Part shown: positions 35,641 through 44,270 of the stretch, piece by piece
Layout of the letters: every line of letters starts with the position of its first letter
Numbering within the stretch: position 1 is the first letter of the stretch
Assembly: GCF_004217335.1 (NCBI RefSeq)
Contig: NZ_SHMP01000003.1
Coordinates: 434,001-498,000, forward strand
Source of the DNA: Natrinema hispanicum
GTDB taxonomy: Archaea; Halobacteriota; Halobacteria; Halobacteriales; Natrialbaceae
DNA: 64,000 nucleotides
Reading direction: 5' to 3'
Position numbers and translations under genes: made by a program
The notes under the pieces: generated by a model
Told to the model about the DNA's origin: nothing
The model's database searches: none
What the model saw: only the letters and a program-made list of their open reading frames with translations

Positions 35641-38115
35641 CTACATGAGGTAGAACAGCGGGAACAGAATCACCCAGACGATGTCGACGAAGTGCCAGTA
35701 GAGCCCGAAGTACTCGACTGGCCGGTCGTCCTCGAGATAGGCGTCGACGGTCAGGACTCGGTAGACCATGAACCCGGCGATGAGCAAGCCGAGAATGACG
35801 TGTAAGGCGTGCAGGCCAGTCGTCACGAAGTACATCGAATACTCGAGGTCGGTAAACCAGTAGATGCCGTGGGCGAACTCCTGACTCCACTCATAGCCCT
35901 TGACCGCGAGGAACGTGAGCCCGAGTGCCAGCGTCGCGCCCATCGACGCCAGCAGGCCGCGTTTGTTTCCGCGTTCGGCCATGGTCAACGCGAGAACGAC
36001 CGTGAAACTCGAGGTCAACAGCACGTAGGTGTTGACCAGTCCGACGATCGCAGATGGTGGAACGGGTTCGATCTGGCCCCAGCCCGTGCTGAGTCGCATG
36101 AAGACGTAGCCGCCGATGACGGCTCCGAAGACGACGACGTCCGACGCGAGGAAGAACCAGACACCCATCTTGGTCGTGTCGACGCCCTCGAACGGCCAGC
36201 GTTCGGCGATCTCCATCTCCGGTGCGTGGAACTGCTCGCGGCCGTACTCGAAGAGCGTGTATCCGAGGATGCCGACGCCGACGACCGAAAGCACGGGATA
36301 GAGAATATTCGGCCCACTCGGTGGAGGGAACCCGGCGAATTCCGCCCCGCGTGCGGTTGCGAACTCGGCGACGAAGGGAGTCAACCCCGACAGTCCGAGG
36401 AAGGTAACGAACATCCCGATCCCGATCCCGAACGGCCAGATACTCGCGTGATCCTCGTGTTCGGTCTCGAGCGATTCGGCCTGTCCCGCCCGGCCGTGGG
36501 CAACCGCACCGCCATCGGTCGCGGGCGTGTCGTCGACGAACTCGAGGCTTCCGCTGGCGTAGCTGGGCCGATTGGGCCAGTTTTCCAGCGGCGGGGGCGA
36601 AGTCGTCGCCCACTCGGCAGTGCGTGCAAACTGCCATGGATTGTCGGGTGCGTCCGGTCCCGAGCGGATGCTCTGTGCGAGCGTGATGAAGACCAGCAGG
36701 ATCGACAGGGCGAGGACGAACGCGCCGACGGTCGCGAGCTGCTGGTAGAGCTGTGCGCCTTCGTTGTAGTGGAAGACCCGGCGGGGCGTCTCCCAGGCCA
36801 GAAACATCGGGAAGTACAGCAGGTTGAAGCCGACGAAGTAGATGGCGAAGCTGAGCTTCCCCAGCCGTTCGTCGTACATCTTCCCGGTGATCTTCGGCCA
36901 CCAGTAGTAGAGGCCACCGATCAGCGCGGTGACACCGGAGACCATCACGTAGTGGAAGTGGGCGACGACCCAGTAGGTGCCCCGAAGCTCGTAGTCGAGG
37001 ACGACCGCACCGAGGAAGACGCCGGTGATCCCGCCGAGGATGAACAACAGGAGCGCGCCGAGGACAAACAGGAACGGCGTCGTAAACCGCACTCGACCTT
37101 TGACCATCGTATAGATCATCGAAAAGACCATCAGATCGAAGGGTAACGAGATCCCGATCGTCGTCGCCATAAACAGCGTCTTGATCGGGAGGTTGATCGT
37201 CGTCAGGAACATGTGGTGCATCCAGACCAAAAACGACTGAATCGCGACCAGCACCATCGCGATGATGACCCACTTGCGACCGACCAGCCGGCGACCGGTA
37301 AAGGTCTGGACGACTTCGAACATGATCCCCAGCGCGGGGAAGAAGACGATATAGACCTCCGGATGGCCGAAAAACCAGAAGATGTGCGCCCACAGCAGGC
37401 TCGAGCCATCGGCCGTCGAGGAAAGATACTGAGTGAGAAAGAGCCGATCGGAGAGCATGAGAATAAGCGCGGCAAGCAGCGCCGCGAAGGCAAACAACAT
37501 CATCCAGACGGTCAGCAGCGTCCCCCAGGTAAACAGCGGCATGTTCCAGAGACCCATCCCCTCGGCGCGACAGCAGTGGATCGTCGTCAAGAAATTCACC
37601 GAGCCGAGGGTGACCGACATGACGAACAGGGTCAACGCGAGGATCGTCGTGTTCCCACCCATCGTCAGCGTGTAGCCGGGATTGTAGATCGGGACGTTCA
37701 GCGGGGCGTACATGTACCAGCCGTTAGCCCACGTGGTCCCCTGGAAAAAGGACAGCAAGATGAGAATTCCGGAAAAGAGATAAAACCAGTAACTCAGCGC
37801 GTTTAGCCGGGGAAAAGCGAGGTCTTTCGCCCCGATCTGTAAGGGGACGACATAGTTCGCAAATGCGAAGCCAAGCGGCGAAATAAACCAGAACACCATC
37901 AAGAGCCCGTGGACCGACACCGCCTGATTGTACTGCGTGTTCGTCAGGAAGCCGATCCCGCCCGCTTCCCACAGGTGGATCCGGAACAGCAACGCGAGGA
38001 CGCCACCGGCGACAAGCAGGAACAGCGCAGTAAACAAGTAGAGAATCCCAACGTCCTTGTGATTCGTCGTCACCAGCCAGCGCTTGATCGTCGTTCGCGG
38101 CGGGAACTCACTCAT
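35641..38115 (-). CDS. Fused cytochrome c oxidase subunit I-III
   Basis: The 824-residue membrane protein joins a subunit I domain (about residues 1-480, 12 helices) and a subunit III domain (about 610-824, seven helices) through a polar linker. Subunit I has the haem/copper ligands: VHGLLMVFWF, FGHPEVYIVFFP with the His-x3-Tyr crosslink pair, WMHHMF and HFHYVM. The GHPEVY motif places it in the A1-type heme-copper oxidases. The enzyme reduces O2 to water and pumps protons. Subunit II is not within reach, so it must be encoded elsewhere. Confidence 0.95.
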   Translation of the reverse strand: MSEFPPRTTIKRWLVTTNHKDVGILYLFTALFLLVAGGVLALLFRIHLWEAGGIGFLTNTQYNQAVSVHGLLMVFWFISPLGFAFANYVVPLQIGAKDLAFPRLNALSYWFYLFSGILILLSFFQGTTWANGWYMYAPLNVPIYNPGYTLTMGGNTTILALTLFVMSVTLGSVNFLTTIHCCRAEGMGLWNMPLFTWGTLLTVWMMLFAFAALLAALILMLSDRLFLTQYLSSTADGSSLLWAHIFWFFGHPEVYIVFFPALGIMFEVVQTFTGRRLVGRKWVIIAMVLVAIQSFLVWMHHMFLTTINLPIKTLFMATTIGISLPFDLMVFSMIYTMVKGRVRFTTPFLFVLGALLLFILGGITGVFLGAVVLDYELRGTYWVVAHFHYVMVSGVTALIGGLYYWWPKITGKMYDERLGKLSFAIYFVGFNLLYFPMFLAWETPRRVFHYNEGAQLYQQLATVGAFVLALSILLVFITLAQSIRSGPDAPDNPWQFARTAEWATTSPPPLENWPNRPSYASGSLEFVDDTPATDGGAVAHGRAGQAESLETEHEDHASIWPFGIGIGMFVTFLGLSGLTPFVAEFATARGAEFAGFPPPSGPNILYPVLSVVGVGILGYTLFEYGREQFHAPEMEIAERWPFEGVDTTKMGVWFFLASDVVVFGAVIGGYVFMRLSTGWGQIEPVPPSAIVGLVNTYVLLTSSFTVVLALTMAERGNKRGLLASMGATLALGLTFLAVKGYEWSQEFAHGIYWFTDLEYSMYFVTTGLHALHVILGLLIAGFMVYRVLTVDAYLEDDRPVEYFGLYWHFVDIVWVILFPLFYLM

Positions 38116-38236
38116 CGGTCACCACCCCCACAATCCGGGTAGCGCCCCACACAGCCATCGTCACGTCGGAGACGCTGTGACGAAGCGGTTCGAAACACCG
38201 GCCGAGACAGCACCTCGGTACGCGACAGAGATTCAT
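38108..38236 (-). CDS. Possible leaderless small cistron overlapping the oxidase start
   Basis: A 42-codon frame starts with ATG at 38236, about 28 bases after the TATA element GATATATGC (38262-38270, minus strand), and its TGA overlaps the oxidase start by 8 bases. The peptide begins MNLCRVPRCCLGRC and ends ATRIVGVVTDE. Four cysteines in the first 14 residues are notable. It may be a leader peptide coupling translation to the oxidase, or just a 5' leader without translation. No homologue is recognised. Confidence 0.3.
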   Translation of the reverse strand: MNLCRVPRCCLGRCFEPLRHSVSDVTMAVWGATRIVGVVTDE

Positions 38237-38258
38237 ACTCGCCGTCTTACCACGATAG

Positions 38259-38272
38259 CATATATCAAGGTA
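38259..38272 (-). promoter_or_regulatory. TATA element for the oxidase transcript
   Basis: The minus strand reads TTGATATATGCTAT here, the best TATA match in the 360 bases before the oxidase. It predicts a transcript start near 38237 and a ~120-base region before the oxidase ATG, unusually long for this window. Confidence 0.5.
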
Positions 38273-38478
38273 CACGACGCATCTGCAGGCACTACTTATC
38301 GACCGAACCACGCAGTGGCAATCCGACCAGGAGACGAGTTTCCATCGTGACTCGAGCAACGATGGATGCAAGCTGCGGTCCCAACCGGATCGATCTAGTA
38401 CTCCGTCACGCGTCGACGTGCGAGTCGAACCAGAGAACCGCGATCGGTTCGACCCGCAACGCCAGGCGTGACGAACCA

Positions 38479-39306
38479 CTAGTCACTCGAGTCCCGAGCC
38501 AACCCGGGATAGTCGGCGACGATGCCGTCGACCCCGGCCGCCGCGAGCGCGTCGAACTGCACCCAGTTCGTCGCTGTCCAGACGTTGACCGCACGCCCCT
38601 CCGCGTGGGCTACCTCGAGGACGTCGATCGCGGGTTCGGCTGCGGGAAAGCCGGCATATGCCGTCTCGGCCAGGTGCGTCCCGGCGATCGCGTTCCGTGG
38701 CGGGTGGATCGCCTCACAATCGTAGCGCCGTGCGATCTCGAGACCCGCCTCGAGGTCGTCCCACACCAGCGGTGCCACAGGGTAGTCGGCGACCGCTCGG
38801 AGCGCTGCGATCGCACCCTCACAGAACGACGAGAACAGCAGGTCGCCGCCGAAGGTCGCACAGTCGGCGACGACACGCTCGACGAACGGCTGCCACACCT
38901 CGCGGCGCTGGTCGCGGTCAGCCGGCGAGAGTGACTCACCGACGCGCAGTTCCGTCGTCCCAGGATTCTTCAGTTCGACGTTGACGCCGACCGTTTCGGG
39001 GACGGCCGCGAAGAACTCGGCCAGCGTCGGCACCGTCGCGTCGGTTCCCAGCACGTGCGTCTCCTGCAGTTTCTCGAGCGGTGTCTCCCAGACGAGTCCG
39101 GTAGCGTCCGTCAATGGGCGACCGTTGCGGCTCCCATCGAGGCGCTCGTCGTGGATTACCACCGGGGTACCGCAGGCGGCCGGCTGAACGTCGATCTCGA
39201 GCATCGCGGTCTCGTTGTGGGCGGCCGCGCGTGTGGCTGCTTCGACGGTGTTTTCGGGTGCGATGCCGGCGTAGCCACGGTGTGCGATGAGGGCAGGATG
39301 GGCCAT
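38479..39306 (-). CDS. Glycerophosphodiester phosphodiesterase family protein
   Basis: The 275-residue TIM-barrel protein has the GDPD signature: PALIAHRGYAGIAPENTVEA with the two catalytic-site residues His and Arg, MLEIDVQ (metal-binding Glu/Asp) and VVIHDERLDGSRNG with the second His. GVNVELKNPG carries a further metal-binding Glu. It cleaves glycerophosphodiesters; the archaeal substrate may be glycerophosphoglycerol derivatives. A leaderless start at 39306 fits ACTATACC at 39326-39334. Confidence 0.9.
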   Translation of the reverse strand: MAHPALIAHRGYAGIAPENTVEAATRAAAHNETAMLEIDVQPAACGTPVVIHDERLDGSRNGRPLTDATGLVWETPLEKLQETHVLGTDATVPTLAEFFAAVPETVGVNVELKNPGTTELRVGESLSPADRDQRREVWQPFVERVVADCATFGGDLLFSSFCEGAIAALRAVADYPVAPLVWDDLEAGLEIARRYDCEAIHPPRNAIAGTHLAETAYAGFPAAEPAIDVLEVAHAEGRAVNVWTATNWVQFDALAAAGVDGIVADYPGLARDSSD

Positions 39307-39352
39307 ACCGGAGCGTCGGGGGGTTAGGTATAGTAGCCACTGAAAGTCACTG

Positions 39353-39388
39353 CACACCCGATCGCGCGGCGGCTGTGCGATCGGTGTG
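39353..39388. repeat. Inverted repeat in a divergent promoter region
   Basis: CACACCCGATCGC (39353-39365) pairs with GCGATCGGTGTG (39377-39388), with one extra C in the left arm. It lies between the divergent phosphodiesterase and the gene at 39474, so it is a candidate operator rather than a terminator. Confidence 0.35.
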
Positions 39389-39394
39389 TGAATC

Positions 39395-39411
39395 GTTCCA
39401 GTTAATGGAAC
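39395..39411. promoter_or_regulatory. Palindromic operator-like site
   Basis: GTTCCA-GTTAA-TGGAAC is a perfect 6-base inverted repeat with a 5-base AT-rich spacer, 63 bases before the start of the gene at 39474 and 89 bases from the divergent phosphodiesterase start. Size and symmetry suit a dimeric transcription factor; no factor can be named. Confidence 0.35.
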
Positions 39412-39473
39412 CTCCGCTCGGACGTGGCGTGTTCTGGCCCGCCGTTGATCCCGGTTCCCCGTGAACCGCCGCT

Positions 39474-39731
39474 ATGACCGAGCCCACGCTCGCGACCGTC
39501 GAACGCGCGCTCGATTGCGCTGCCGACCTCGAGACAGAGGACGCCGTCGCCGTGTTGCAAGCGGCTCGCGACGATGTTCGTGAACTCGCGGGCGAACCAG
39601 ACGTCGACGCGGACCGCCGGCAGGAACTCGAGACGCGCCTCGAGCAGCGGCTCCGCGAGGTGACCGAACGCGACGCCTACGACAGCGGGCTCGGAGCGGC
39701 GATGAACCCCACCGAAGACGACGCGCCATAG
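39474..39731 (+). CDS. Small conserved-looking hypothetical helical protein
   Basis: The 85-residue protein is acidic and nearly all helical (TLATVERALDCAADL, then AVLQAARDDVRELAG and ETRLEQRLREVTERD), ending with GLGAAMNPTEDDAP. It looks like a real haloarchaeal protein with normal codon use, but no family name can be given. It precedes npdG by 90 bases with a separate TATA element in between. Confidence 0.65.
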   Translation: MTEPTLATVERALDCAADLETEDAVAVLQAARDDVRELAGEPDVDADRRQELETRLEQRLREVTERDAYDSGLGAAMNPTEDDAP

Positions 39732-39821
39732 GAGGTGGTCGAGCGCAGCCGCCGCTCGAGAACGCGGCGAGATCGGCCGCCCTCCCGCCCTTTTATTCGC
39801 GTTCCGTCCCGAGACATTCGT

Positions 39822-40490
39822 ATGCGAATTGCACTACTTGGCGGCACTGGCGATATCGGCGAAGGGCTCGCGTTGCGGCTTGCGCGGGATACGAGCCACG
39901 AGATCCTCATCGGCTCTCGGGATCCCGAGAAGGCCCGCGACGCGGTCGCGGAGTACGAGGCGGCACTCGAGGATCACACCGACTCGGTCGACATCAAGGG
40001 CTTCGCCAACGAAATGGCCGCCGACCGCGCGGACATCGTCGTGTGCAGCGTTCCGCCGTACCACGTCGGCGACACCGTCGAGGCGGTCGCCGACAGCCTC
40101 GATTCGGACACCGTCCTCGTGACCCCCGCCGTCGGCATGAAAGGTGACGAAGATGGCCTCCACTATCATCCGCCGTCGGCCGGCAGCGTAACCGAGCTCG
40201 TCGCCGAGCGGGCTCCCGACGAGGTGCCCGTCGTCGGCGCGTTCCACAACCTCGCGGCCGGCGCACTCGCCGACCTCGAGACCGACCTCGATCTCGATAC
40301 GCTCGTCGTCGCCGACGACGAGGCGGCCCGCGACACCGTCCTGAATCTCGCAGGGGAACTCGAGGGGCTACGTGCGCTTGCGGCCGGCCCGCTGGCCAAC
40401 GCGGCGGAAGTCGAAAGCGTCACGCCGCTGGTCATCAACATCGCGAAGTACAACGACGACATGCACGACGTCGGCGTGAAGTGGGTCTAG
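39822..40490 (+). CDS. npdG: F420H2:NADP oxidoreductase
   Basis: The 222-residue enzyme begins with the NADP-binding fold MRIALLGGTGDIGEGLALRL and ILIGSRDPEKARDA, and has AFHNLAAGALADL and PLVINIAKYN in the C-terminal half, matching F420-dependent NADP reductases. It moves hydride between reduced F420 and NADP+. The start at 39822 is about 27-30 bases after CTTTTATTC, favouring it over longer forms from 39735. Confidence 0.92.
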   Translation: MRIALLGGTGDIGEGLALRLARDTSHEILIGSRDPEKARDAVAEYEAALEDHTDSVDIKGFANEMAADRADIVVCSVPPYHVGDTVEAVADSLDSDTVLVTPAVGMKGDEDGLHYHPPSAGSVTELVAERAPDEVPVVGAFHNLAAGALADLETDLDLDTLVVADDEAARDTVLNLAGELEGLRALAAGPLANAAEVESVTPLVINIAKYNDDMHDVGVKWV

Positions 40491-40584
40491 ATCTCGTACG
40501 GTCGTCTCCCTCTGCGCGACGAACAACCCGTGACAGCGCGGCCGCTCGTCGGTCAATGAAACGAGAATAATCGCTGCTGGTCGT

Positions 40585-40854
40585 CTACGCGCCGGCGGAT
40601 TCGAGGGCGTCCTCGAGGTCGTCACGCTGGGTGACGCCGACGAAGCGCTCGACGATACCGTCGTCGTTTTCGATGACGAGCGTCGGTAGCGATCGAACCT
40701 GGTACTCGTTGGCGACGTCCTGTTGTTCGTCGACGTTTACTTTCTCGACTTCGAACTGGCCCTCCCAGTCTTCCTCGAGCTCCTCGAGGATCGGGTCCTG
40801 GGTCTTGCAGGGGCCACACCAGTCAGCGTAGAAGTCCTTGAGTGTGACGGTCAT
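40585..40854 (-). CDS. Thioredoxin
   Basis: The 89-residue protein is a minimal thioredoxin fold with the active site ADWCGPCKTQDP and the cis-Pro motif RSLPTLVIEND. It is shorter than bacterial thioredoxins (about 105), lacking the first strand, as in several haloarchaeal ones. It serves as a dithiol reductant in the cytoplasm. The ATG at 40854 is preferred because MTVTLKDFYADW begins the first strand and CCTTATGCG (40884-40892) lies about 30 bases upstream. Confidence 0.92.
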   Translation of the reverse strand: MTVTLKDFYADWCGPCKTQDPILEELEEDWEGQFEVEKVNVDEQQDVANEYQVRSLPTLVIENDDGIVERFVGVTQRDDLEDALESAGA

Positions 40855-40971
40855 GCGGTCAGCTCTAGTTGCCACGCGCTGCGCATAAGGGTTTCCCACT
40901 GCCATCGCAGCCCATTCTCTCGACGGACGGTCGGTCGAAAGGTTTAGTTCCGGGGGCCCATAGGAACGGAT

Positions 40972-41133
40972 ATGGACAAAGGACAGAACACCGGCGGGCT
41001 GATGTCCAGTGCCGGACTCGTCCGGTACTTCGACTCCGAGGACTCGAACGCTATCCGTATCGACCCCAAGACGGTCATCGCGTTCGGCGTCATGCTGGGC
41101 GTGCTCGTTCAGCTGCTGACGTTCATCTCGTAA
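40972..41133 (+). CDS. Sec61 beta / SecG-type preprotein translocase subunit
   Basis: The 53-residue protein begins [20 protein letters not shown], has the conserved [12 protein letters not shown] before a single membrane helix (about residues 36-52), and ends after the helix. This is the archaeal Sec61 beta pattern: a cytosolic N-terminus and one tail-anchor helix. It is part of the SecYE-beta channel. GGTTTAGTT (40941-40949) sits about 27 bases before the ATG, so it is a leaderless single gene. Confidence 0.95.
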   Translation: MDKGQNTGGLMSSAGLVRYFDSEDSNAIRIDPKTVIAFGVMLGVLVQLLTFIS

Positions 41134-41260
41134 CTCGCCTTCTCTCGACCCGTTCCCTTTCAGCAGCGTCTCGAGCAGCGCGTCATAGTGACTGCGATAG
41201 CCGAGCGACGTCGACGATGGGTCGGTACTCGGTGGACCGGAACGTCGTCCGAATCGTAGC

Positions 41261-42289
41261 CTACCGCTGTGAGTCGCGGAGGATGAGTGGCTCGATTGCG
41301 AGCGTGCGCTTTGCGGCCGTGACGATCCGGAGCACGTAGGCCGTAAACAGCAGAAACGGCACGAGCGTGATCGTAAACGCCAGTCCGATCGCCAACGTCA
41401 TGTTCGCGACGCCGAGTGTCTGTCCGGGGAACGTGCCCGCATCGACAACGGTGAGCATGATGCCGGCGATGACCAGCGCCGGCACCGCCGCATAGAGGAT
41501 CATCTGCGAGAGCGAAACGAGCGCCCACTCGAAGTACAGGGTCTTGACGTGTTCCCGCGCCGGGCCGAACAGGCTCAGCGCGGTCTTCAGCTCGTCTAAC
41601 AGCGCCAGTTCGTCCTCGGAGAGATCGTCCTCATACTCGTTTGCGATCCGTTCGACCTGAAAGATCTTCCAGCCGTAGTTGTAGTTGAGCGCGGCGAACA
41701 AGACGTCGAAGGTCCCGAACGACGCACCCTCGAGTTGGTCGCGGACGGTTTCGGAGTTGCCGACGAGACTATCGGTGAACTCGTCGACGTCCTCTTGGAG
41801 CCCGTCGGCGTCGTTTCCAGAGACCTGTTCGCGAAGGTCTTCGGCTCGCTGCTGCGCTACGCCGACGATTTCCCGGAGAAACGTCGACGGATCAGCCGGG
41901 CTAGGTGAACCGATCAGCTCCTCGGTAAAGTCCCGGAAGTCCATCGAGTTCTCCATTCGATCGCGCTGGTCGCCAAGCGGCCCGTTCTCCTGAGAAAGGA
42001 CCAGCTGACCGATCGTGACGACGAGCGTGGTCCCGGTGATGATAGCCGAGAGCATCGTCGAAAACATCGTTTCGATCGTGTCGCCGGTCTGTAACTGTGG
42101 CGTCAGCGGCTTCGGGAGCAGGGTGACAGCCGCGACGAAGCCGACGAAGACGACCAGCGTCAGGACGGCGGTTACGTGAAGGCGGTTCGCGCCGAGGAGC
42201 AGCCAGATCTTGAGGTGGCTCTCGCCGGCACGCTCGCGCATCGTGTTTGCCGTCCCGATGTCAGAGGAGGTGTCGTTGCGATCGTTCAC
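41261..42289 (-). CDS. Hypothetical four-helix membrane protein
   Basis: The 342-residue protein has two membrane helices near the N-terminus (about residues 40-60 and 77-98), a ~140-residue soluble region with SMDFRDFTEELIGSP and coiled-coil-like stretches, and two more helices near the C-terminus (about residues 250-275 and 288-316). No family was recognised. A GTG start at 42289 puts it 6 bases after the DUF4177 gene; an ATG at 42241 is an alternative. Confidence 0.7.
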   Translation of the reverse strand: MNDRNDTSSDIGTANTMRERAGESHLKIWLLLGANRLHVTAVLTLVVFVGFVAAVTLLPKPLTPQLQTGDTIETMFSTMLSAIITGTTLVVTIGQLVLSQENGPLGDQRDRMENSMDFRDFTEELIGSPSPADPSTFLREIVGVAQQRAEDLREQVSGNDADGLQEDVDEFTDSLVGNSETVRDQLEGASFGTFDVLFAALNYNYGWKIFQVERIANEYEDDLSEDELALLDELKTALSLFGPAREHVKTLYFEWALVSLSQMILYAAVPALVIAGIMLTVVDAGTFPGQTLGVANMTLAIGLAFTITLVPFLLFTAYVLRIVTAAKRTLAIEPLILRDSQR

Positions 42290-42295
42290 GTCGGG

Positions 42296-42511
42296 TCACT
42301 CCTCGTTGGCACTGCCGGCGACCGCGGCCGGGCGCTTGAAGACGAGAAACTTGGTCCCGCCATTCGTGTAATCGATCGTCTCGACGAGTTCCCAGCCGTC
42401 ATCGCCGTGCGCGTTCAGTGCCGCTTGCGGGTCTTCGGCTTCTTTTTTCGTTTCGTCACGGGGTGGTCTGAGCGTCTTGTACTCCCATCGACGCACGTCG
42501 GAGTGACTCAT
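42296..42511 (-). CDS. DUF4177-like small protein
   Basis: The 71-residue protein has the short family pattern WEYKTLRPPRD, then LNAHGDDGWELVETID and GGTKFLVFKRP. DUF4177 proteins are small soluble proteins of unknown function. It is directly upstream of the four-helix membrane protein gene on the same strand, so the two probably form an operon. Confidence 0.8.
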   Translation of the reverse strand: MSHSDVRRWEYKTLRPPRDETKKEAEDPQAALNAHGDDGWELVETIDYTNGGTKFLVFKRPAAVAGSANEE

Positions 42512-42634
42512 CACTGCTTTCCCAGACGTGGTCAACGCCAGTAAGACTGGGGCAGGACATATTCCAACCGAACTGTTCCCAGCACTGTACAGACACCGGC
42601 CAGCGCCGCCGGGCATCGACTTCAGTCATCGTTC

Positions 42635-42652
42635 GTCACGGGAGCCCGTGAC
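42635..42652. repeat. Short hairpin ahead of pdxT
   Basis: GTCACGGG-AG-CCCGTGAC is a perfect 8-base inverted repeat ending a few bases before the pdxT TATA element (CCTTTTTGA, about 42657). It may end transcription from upstream or bind a regulator. Confidence 0.3.
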
Positions 42653-42688
42653 GCGACCTTTTTGAACGCGCCATCCATACCCGCGGCC

Positions 42689-43306
42689 ATGTCCCTCACT
42701 GCTGGCGTCGTCGCGGTCCAAGGCGACGTCGAAGAACACGCCGCCGCCATCGAACGCGCCGCCACAGCCCACGGCCGCGAGGTCACCGTCCACGAGATCC
42801 GCGACGCGGGGATCGTCCCCGAGTGCGATCTGCTGGCACTGCCCGGCGGCGAATCGACGACTATCTCGCGGTTGCTCCACAGCGACGGCATCGCCCCCGA
42901 AATCGAGGCGCACGTCGCCGCCGGCAAACCGCTACTCGCGACCTGTGCCGGCCTCATCGTTGCCTCGAGCGACGCCGGCGATGACCGAGTCGACGAACTG
43001 GGGCTACTCGACGTCACAGTCGAGCGCAACGCCTTCGGCCGCCAGAAAGACAGCTTCGAAGCGCCACTCGAGGTCGCGGGCCTCGACGAGCCGTATCCGG
43101 CGGTGTTCATCCGCGCGCCAGCGATCGACTCGGTTGGCGACGCCGAGGTACTCGCGACGTGGGACGACCGGCCGGTCGCGGTCCGAGACGGCCCCGTCGT
43201 CGGCACCGCGTTCCATCCCGAATTGACACCCGATAGCCGGATTCACGGACTGGCCTTTTTCGAAAACGAGGCCGCAGCGGTGCCGGGACTCGAGGAGTCC
43301 GCATAG
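42689..43306 (+). CDS. pdxT: Pyridoxal 5'-phosphate synthase glutaminase subunit
   Basis: The 205-residue class I glutamine amidotransferase has the PdxT motifs: GVVAVQGDVEEH at the N-terminus, LPGGESTTISRLL, the nucleophile in LATCAGLIVAS, and the His/Glu pair in TAFHPELTPD. It supplies ammonia to PdxS for PLP synthesis. pdxS is not in the window. A TATA-like element about 27-30 bases upstream supports the ATG at 42689. Confidence 0.95.
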   Translation: MSLTAGVVAVQGDVEEHAAAIERAATAHGREVTVHEIRDAGIVPECDLLALPGGESTTISRLLHSDGIAPEIEAHVAAGKPLLATCAGLIVASSDAGDDRVDELGLLDVTVERNAFGRQKDSFEAPLEVAGLDEPYPAVFIRAPAIDSVGDAEVLATWDDRPVAVRDGPVVGTAFHPELTPDSRIHGLAFFENEAAAVPGLEESA

Positions 43307-43425
43307 GACGACCGATCGCTCGAAATCGTTCCCGAGCGGTGCGCTCTTCGTGACCCGACACAGCTGCGTGCGGGATACTCGTTCTGTGTGGTACCCCTCT
43401 ATCGCGTGCATCGCGGACTGATCGC

Positions 43426-44268
43426 TTAGAGGAGGTTCAACAGTGGTGCGAACAGCCCTGCATTGAACGTATCCTCAGCACGGTACCCGCTGACGTTGGC
43501 GTTGTAATCGTGATATGAGGGAACAGCGTCACGGTTCATACACCGAACCATCATGTGGTCCGTCCCAGGACCCAGAACGCGATACTCGTCAGGTGGGTCC
43601 TCACCACGAGCGAGGTAGCTATCCCGGATCTGACAGCGAAGATGGTAGGTCAGGAACTCTCGGAACTGATCCCTGTCAATGTCGATAACGACGTGCTCGA
43701 GGCGTGTATCTGGTGTTCGGGCTGGATAGGGGTCATCGCCATGGACGAGGCGATCGTCATTGATGCCAGCGTAGTACATCACGTGGACGTCGGACGTGGC
43801 GTCGATGTCGCTCCCATCGTCAGTAAGGTAGACATCGAGTTTGTGCTCGCGGTACTCGTTCATCGCCGCACCGGGCGGGACGGGATCCGGACGTGGCTGT
43901 GCGATAGTTGCATCGTACGCGCCAGCCAGTTGCCGATAGTAGTGATCGAAATAGCGATTCAGGTCGTCCTCGGGAAGGTTCGCGACGGCGTCTTTGACCT
44001 GCTCGATCCGATTACTTCGGAGGTACCAGGGAGCCGTGTCGTGCTTGGTGTTTTGCGCGACGTACCACTTGGCGTAATCCCGCGCTTGATCGACCATCTC
44101 GTTGCCATCGCTCGTTCGCCTGTCCGGGTCGTCCGGGTAGCCGTCTTGTTCGTGATACACGATTTCCAAACTTCCCTTTTCAATCGAAATTTCGTGAATT
44201 ACGTCGTTATTGTCATCAACATCAATTCCAATACCATTCTCATTTTCACCAATAATCTTACCGTTCAT
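43426..44268 (-). CDS. Effector-array partner protein 1 (unrecognised family)
   Basis: The 280-residue protein is one of three full copies of a family found here only next to DUF4157 genes. Shared with copies at 45884 and 48297: an N-terminal segment ending in YHEQDGYPD, a QAR-x-YA-x-(W/Y)YV helix, the motif (R/K)CQ(I/V)RD in the C-terminal third and PP(D/E)-x-(Y/F)-(R/Q)VLG. It is acidic and soluble with no signal peptide. Its start follows the DUF4157-1 stop by 2 bases, so translation is coupled. An immunity protein, chaperone or cargo-loading adaptor are all possible; the sequence does not choose. Confidence 0.8.
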   Translation of the reverse strand: MNGKIIGENENGIGIDVDDNNDVIHEISIEKGSLEIVYHEQDGYPDDPDRRTSDGNEMVDQARDYAKWYVAQNTKHDTAPWYLRSNRIEQVKDAVANLPEDDLNRYFDHYYRQLAGAYDATIAQPRPDPVPPGAAMNEYREHKLDVYLTDDGSDIDATSDVHVMYYAGINDDRLVHGDDPYPARTPDTRLEHVVIDIDRDQFREFLTYHLRCQIRDSYLARGEDPPDEYRVLGPGTDHMMVRCMNRDAVPSYHDYNANVSGYRAEDTFNAGLFAPLLNLL

Positions 44269-44270
44269 TA

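Noticed and set aside
35809-37146. 445-codon open frame antisense to the CoxI-III gene
   Set aside because: The residues are low-complexity Arg/Asp/Gly runs produced by reading a GC-rich membrane-protein gene backwards.
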